Assembly: GCA_900128565.1 (NCBI GenBank)
Contig: LT635991.1
Coordinates: forward strand, 1 to 19,169
DNA: 19,169 nucleotides
Source: Stramenopiles sp. TOSAG23-6
Lineage: Eukaryota > Sar
Reading direction: 5' to 3'
Under the pieces are notes generated by a model that worked only from the letters and a program-made list of their open reading frames with translations, did not search any database and had not been told where the DNA came from. How positions within the stretch are numbered: the stretch's first letter is position 1; every line of letters starts with the position of its first letter. Shown here piece after piece: positions 17,881-19,169 of this stretch. A program made the position numbers and the translations under genes.

Positions 17881-19169
17881 TTACGAATCACTACCACTAT
17901 CATCATCAGATCCACTTTCGTCATCAGATCCACTTTCGTCAGAATCTATTTCTGAGTCCTCTTCTGTCTCCTTTTCAGATCCATCATCTGAATCTTCCTC
18001 TTTCTTATCAATATTTGTAATACTAACTCCACGCGTTACACTGTCTATTTTGTGTAATATTTTAAGCTTTTTTCGATGACCCATTTTAGTCACACCTAAT
18101 GCATCTAGGTCTTCATCACCTAAGCCATGTTCAGCAATAGCACTCAAGTCATCATATCCAAGCGCTCTAAATGATTCGCCATATTGTCCGAGACCAATAT
18201 AATTCAACCACGAAACTACACCAGCGACACCGCTGCTCTTTTCTTGTTTGTCTTTGTGAGTCGCTAATATTGAATAAACCTCTTGGAATTCAGGCTGTAC
18301 CAAAGCAAAATCTAGAGGAGTGTGGCCACAGTTACTCTTAGCAGACACAATGGCTCCTCGTGTTAAAAGTAATCTCACAGCAGCAGTATGCCCATAAGCG
18401 GCTGCATAATGTAGAGGTGTGTGGTTACAGACGTCGCGTCCATTAACTAAGGCTCCATGGGAAAGAAGTAGCTCAATAATCTCAGCAGCACCATGACGAG
18501 CAGCCACATGAATTGCCCCAAACTTACATTTTTCAAAACCTTCTGCTGAGTAAGCGTCATTTTCTATATTTTTAATATTGGAATCATCATTAACACCAAC
18601 ACCAACACCTGGCGTTACACTACTTTCTACTTTACTATCAAAATTACTCGCATTAGCTTCTAAAAGAATTTGTGCTGCTCTTCGACTATTCATCGCACAG
18701 CAAAAGTGCAAGCCTGTAAAACCTGAACATAACTTGTCAACTTCATCTAATATCTGAGAGGATTGATTGCCAGAGGAAAGCCGCTCGGATATAAACTGAG
18801 CAACATCACCGGCGCAAGACGCATAAGGTTTCTTCACTTGTAAATTACTTTTCGGACGAAATTCTATAGGTACACTTTGGGATATCTCGTTATTATTTTT
18901 CACATATTTCCCAGAGTACTGGCGCGAGTATACTTCTTTTGGCGCAAATGGATTTTGCATATAATAGGGTTCTCGGGCTTTCATCGGGTATTCATTTGAT
19001 TGAAAGTCCTGGGTAATATTTTCGTATCCTTGAGAATAAGGTGAGAGTTGGGAACCGTCTCTCCCCCACGAGGACTGCAATGATCCCCTAGGATCAAACC
19101 CTTTGTCTAATGTTCGTCGATAGTCAACTCGATTATCCGGACGCTGTAATGAGAAATTAATTTTTCGTG
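17881..19169 (-). CDS. Ankyrin-repeat and SAM-domain protein, 5' partial
   Basis: The frame is open to the window end, so the start codon lies beyond base 19169. The visible protein has a Tyr/Gln/Pro-rich N-terminal part, then one ankyrin repeat (GFTGLHFCCAMNSRRAAQILLEA, about 18650-18722). An inserted linker with GVGVGV follows. Three more ankyrin repeats cover about 18259-18525; GAIHVAARHGAAEIIELLLSHG and HTPLHYAAAYGHTAAVRLLL are textbook units. A SAM domain (VVSWLNYIGLGQYGESF to KLKILHKID, about 18043-18222) follows. The protein ends with an acidic Ser/Asp/Glu tail of about 40 residues and TAA at 17881-17883. Such proteins are scaffolds: ankyrin repeats bind partners and SAM domains oligomerise. 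No enzymatic domain is visible and the specific role is unknown. Its stop lies 86 bp beyond the stop of the converging SUMO ligase gene. Confidence 0.88.
   Translation of the reverse strand, partial: RKINFSLQRPDNRVDYRRTLDKGFDPRGSLQSSWGRDGSQLSPYSQGYENITQDFQSNEYPMKAREPYYMQNPFAPKEVYSRQYSGKYVKNNNEISQSVPIEFRPKSNLQVKKPYASCAGDVAQFISERLSSGNQSSQILDEVDKLCSGFTGLHFCCAMNSRRAAQILLEANASNFDSKVESSVTPGVGVGVNDDSNIKNIENDAYSAEGFEKCKFGAIHVAARHGAAEIIELLLSHGALVNGRDVCNHTPLHYAAAYGHTAAVRLLLTRGAIVSAKSNCGHTPLDFALVQPEFQEVYSILATHKDKQEKSSGVAGVVSWLNYIGLGQYGESFRALGYDDLSAIAEHGLGDEDLDALGVTKMGHRKKLKILHKIDSVTRGVSITNIDKKEEDSDDGSEKETEEDSEIDSDESGSDDESGSDDDSGSDS
17903..17938 (-). repeat. 18-bp tandem repeat in the acidic tail
   Basis: TCATCAGATCCACTTTCG occurs twice in direct succession (17903-17920 and 17921-17938). 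On the coding strand it encodes repeated Asp-Glu-Ser-Gly-Ser-Asp units. It is a microsatellite-like in-frame expansion in the ankyrin-SAM gene. Confidence 0.8.

Overview
The window looks like a gene-dense stretch of nuclear DNA from a flagellated microbial eukaryote. The evidence is an axonemal dynein heavy chain, several genes found only in eukaryotes (COMMD7, a SIZ/PIAS SUMO ligase, an ankyrin-SAM protein), and short GT-AG introns. TAA, TAG and TGA all end genes here, so the genetic code is standard; ciliate-type stop reassignment is excluded. The DNA is AT-rich, intergenic gaps run from about 90 to 420 bp, and introns are rare. A stramenopile or other SAR-type protist would fit, but that is inference. 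One ambiguous base (8813) and two unexplained reading-frame breaks suggest a draft assembly.

Layout: (1) 1-8282, plus strand: most of the motor region of a DNAH1-like inner-arm dynein heavy chain. It is 5'-truncated by the window edge and broken once at about 3725-3753. (2) 8484-10587, minus: a TPR plus 2-oxoglutarate/Fe(II) oxygenase (prolyl-4-hydroxylase-like) protein in two frames, probably separated by an intron. (3) 10891-12180, plus: a two-exon unrecognised basic protein with a U-box-like segment. (4) 12599-13402, plus: a CTP-dependent lipid kinase of the DGK1/SEC59/VTE5 type. (5) 13723-14430, plus: 5-formyltetrahydrofolate cyclo-ligase (MTHFS). (6) 14557-15171, minus: COMMD7. (7) 15395-17794, plus: a SUMO E3 ligase with SAP, PHD, PINIT and SP-RING domains. 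(8) 17881-window end, minus: an ankyrin-SAM protein with an acidic tail, 5'-truncated.

The genes alternate between convergent pairs (dynein/oxygenase, MTHFS/COMMD7, SUMO ligase/ankyrin-SAM) and divergent pairs (oxygenase/basic protein, COMMD7/SUMO ligase). They do not form a shared pathway: motility, protein hydroxylation, lipid phosphorylation, folate metabolism, endosomal trafficking and SUMOylation are all present, as expected for a compact eukaryotic chromosome. The two divergent intergenic regions carry the best regulatory signals: three GAAnnTTC heat-shock-element-like palindromes, and three ATCGAT motifs. A GC-rich 12-bp palindrome containing CACGTG lies upstream of the lipid kinase gene. 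I found no rRNA, tRNA, CRISPR array, transposon or viral gene, and no clear evidence of a new multi-gene system. The best leads are the TPR-oxygenase, the unrecognised basic protein, the plant-style SUMO ligase and the two frame breaks.
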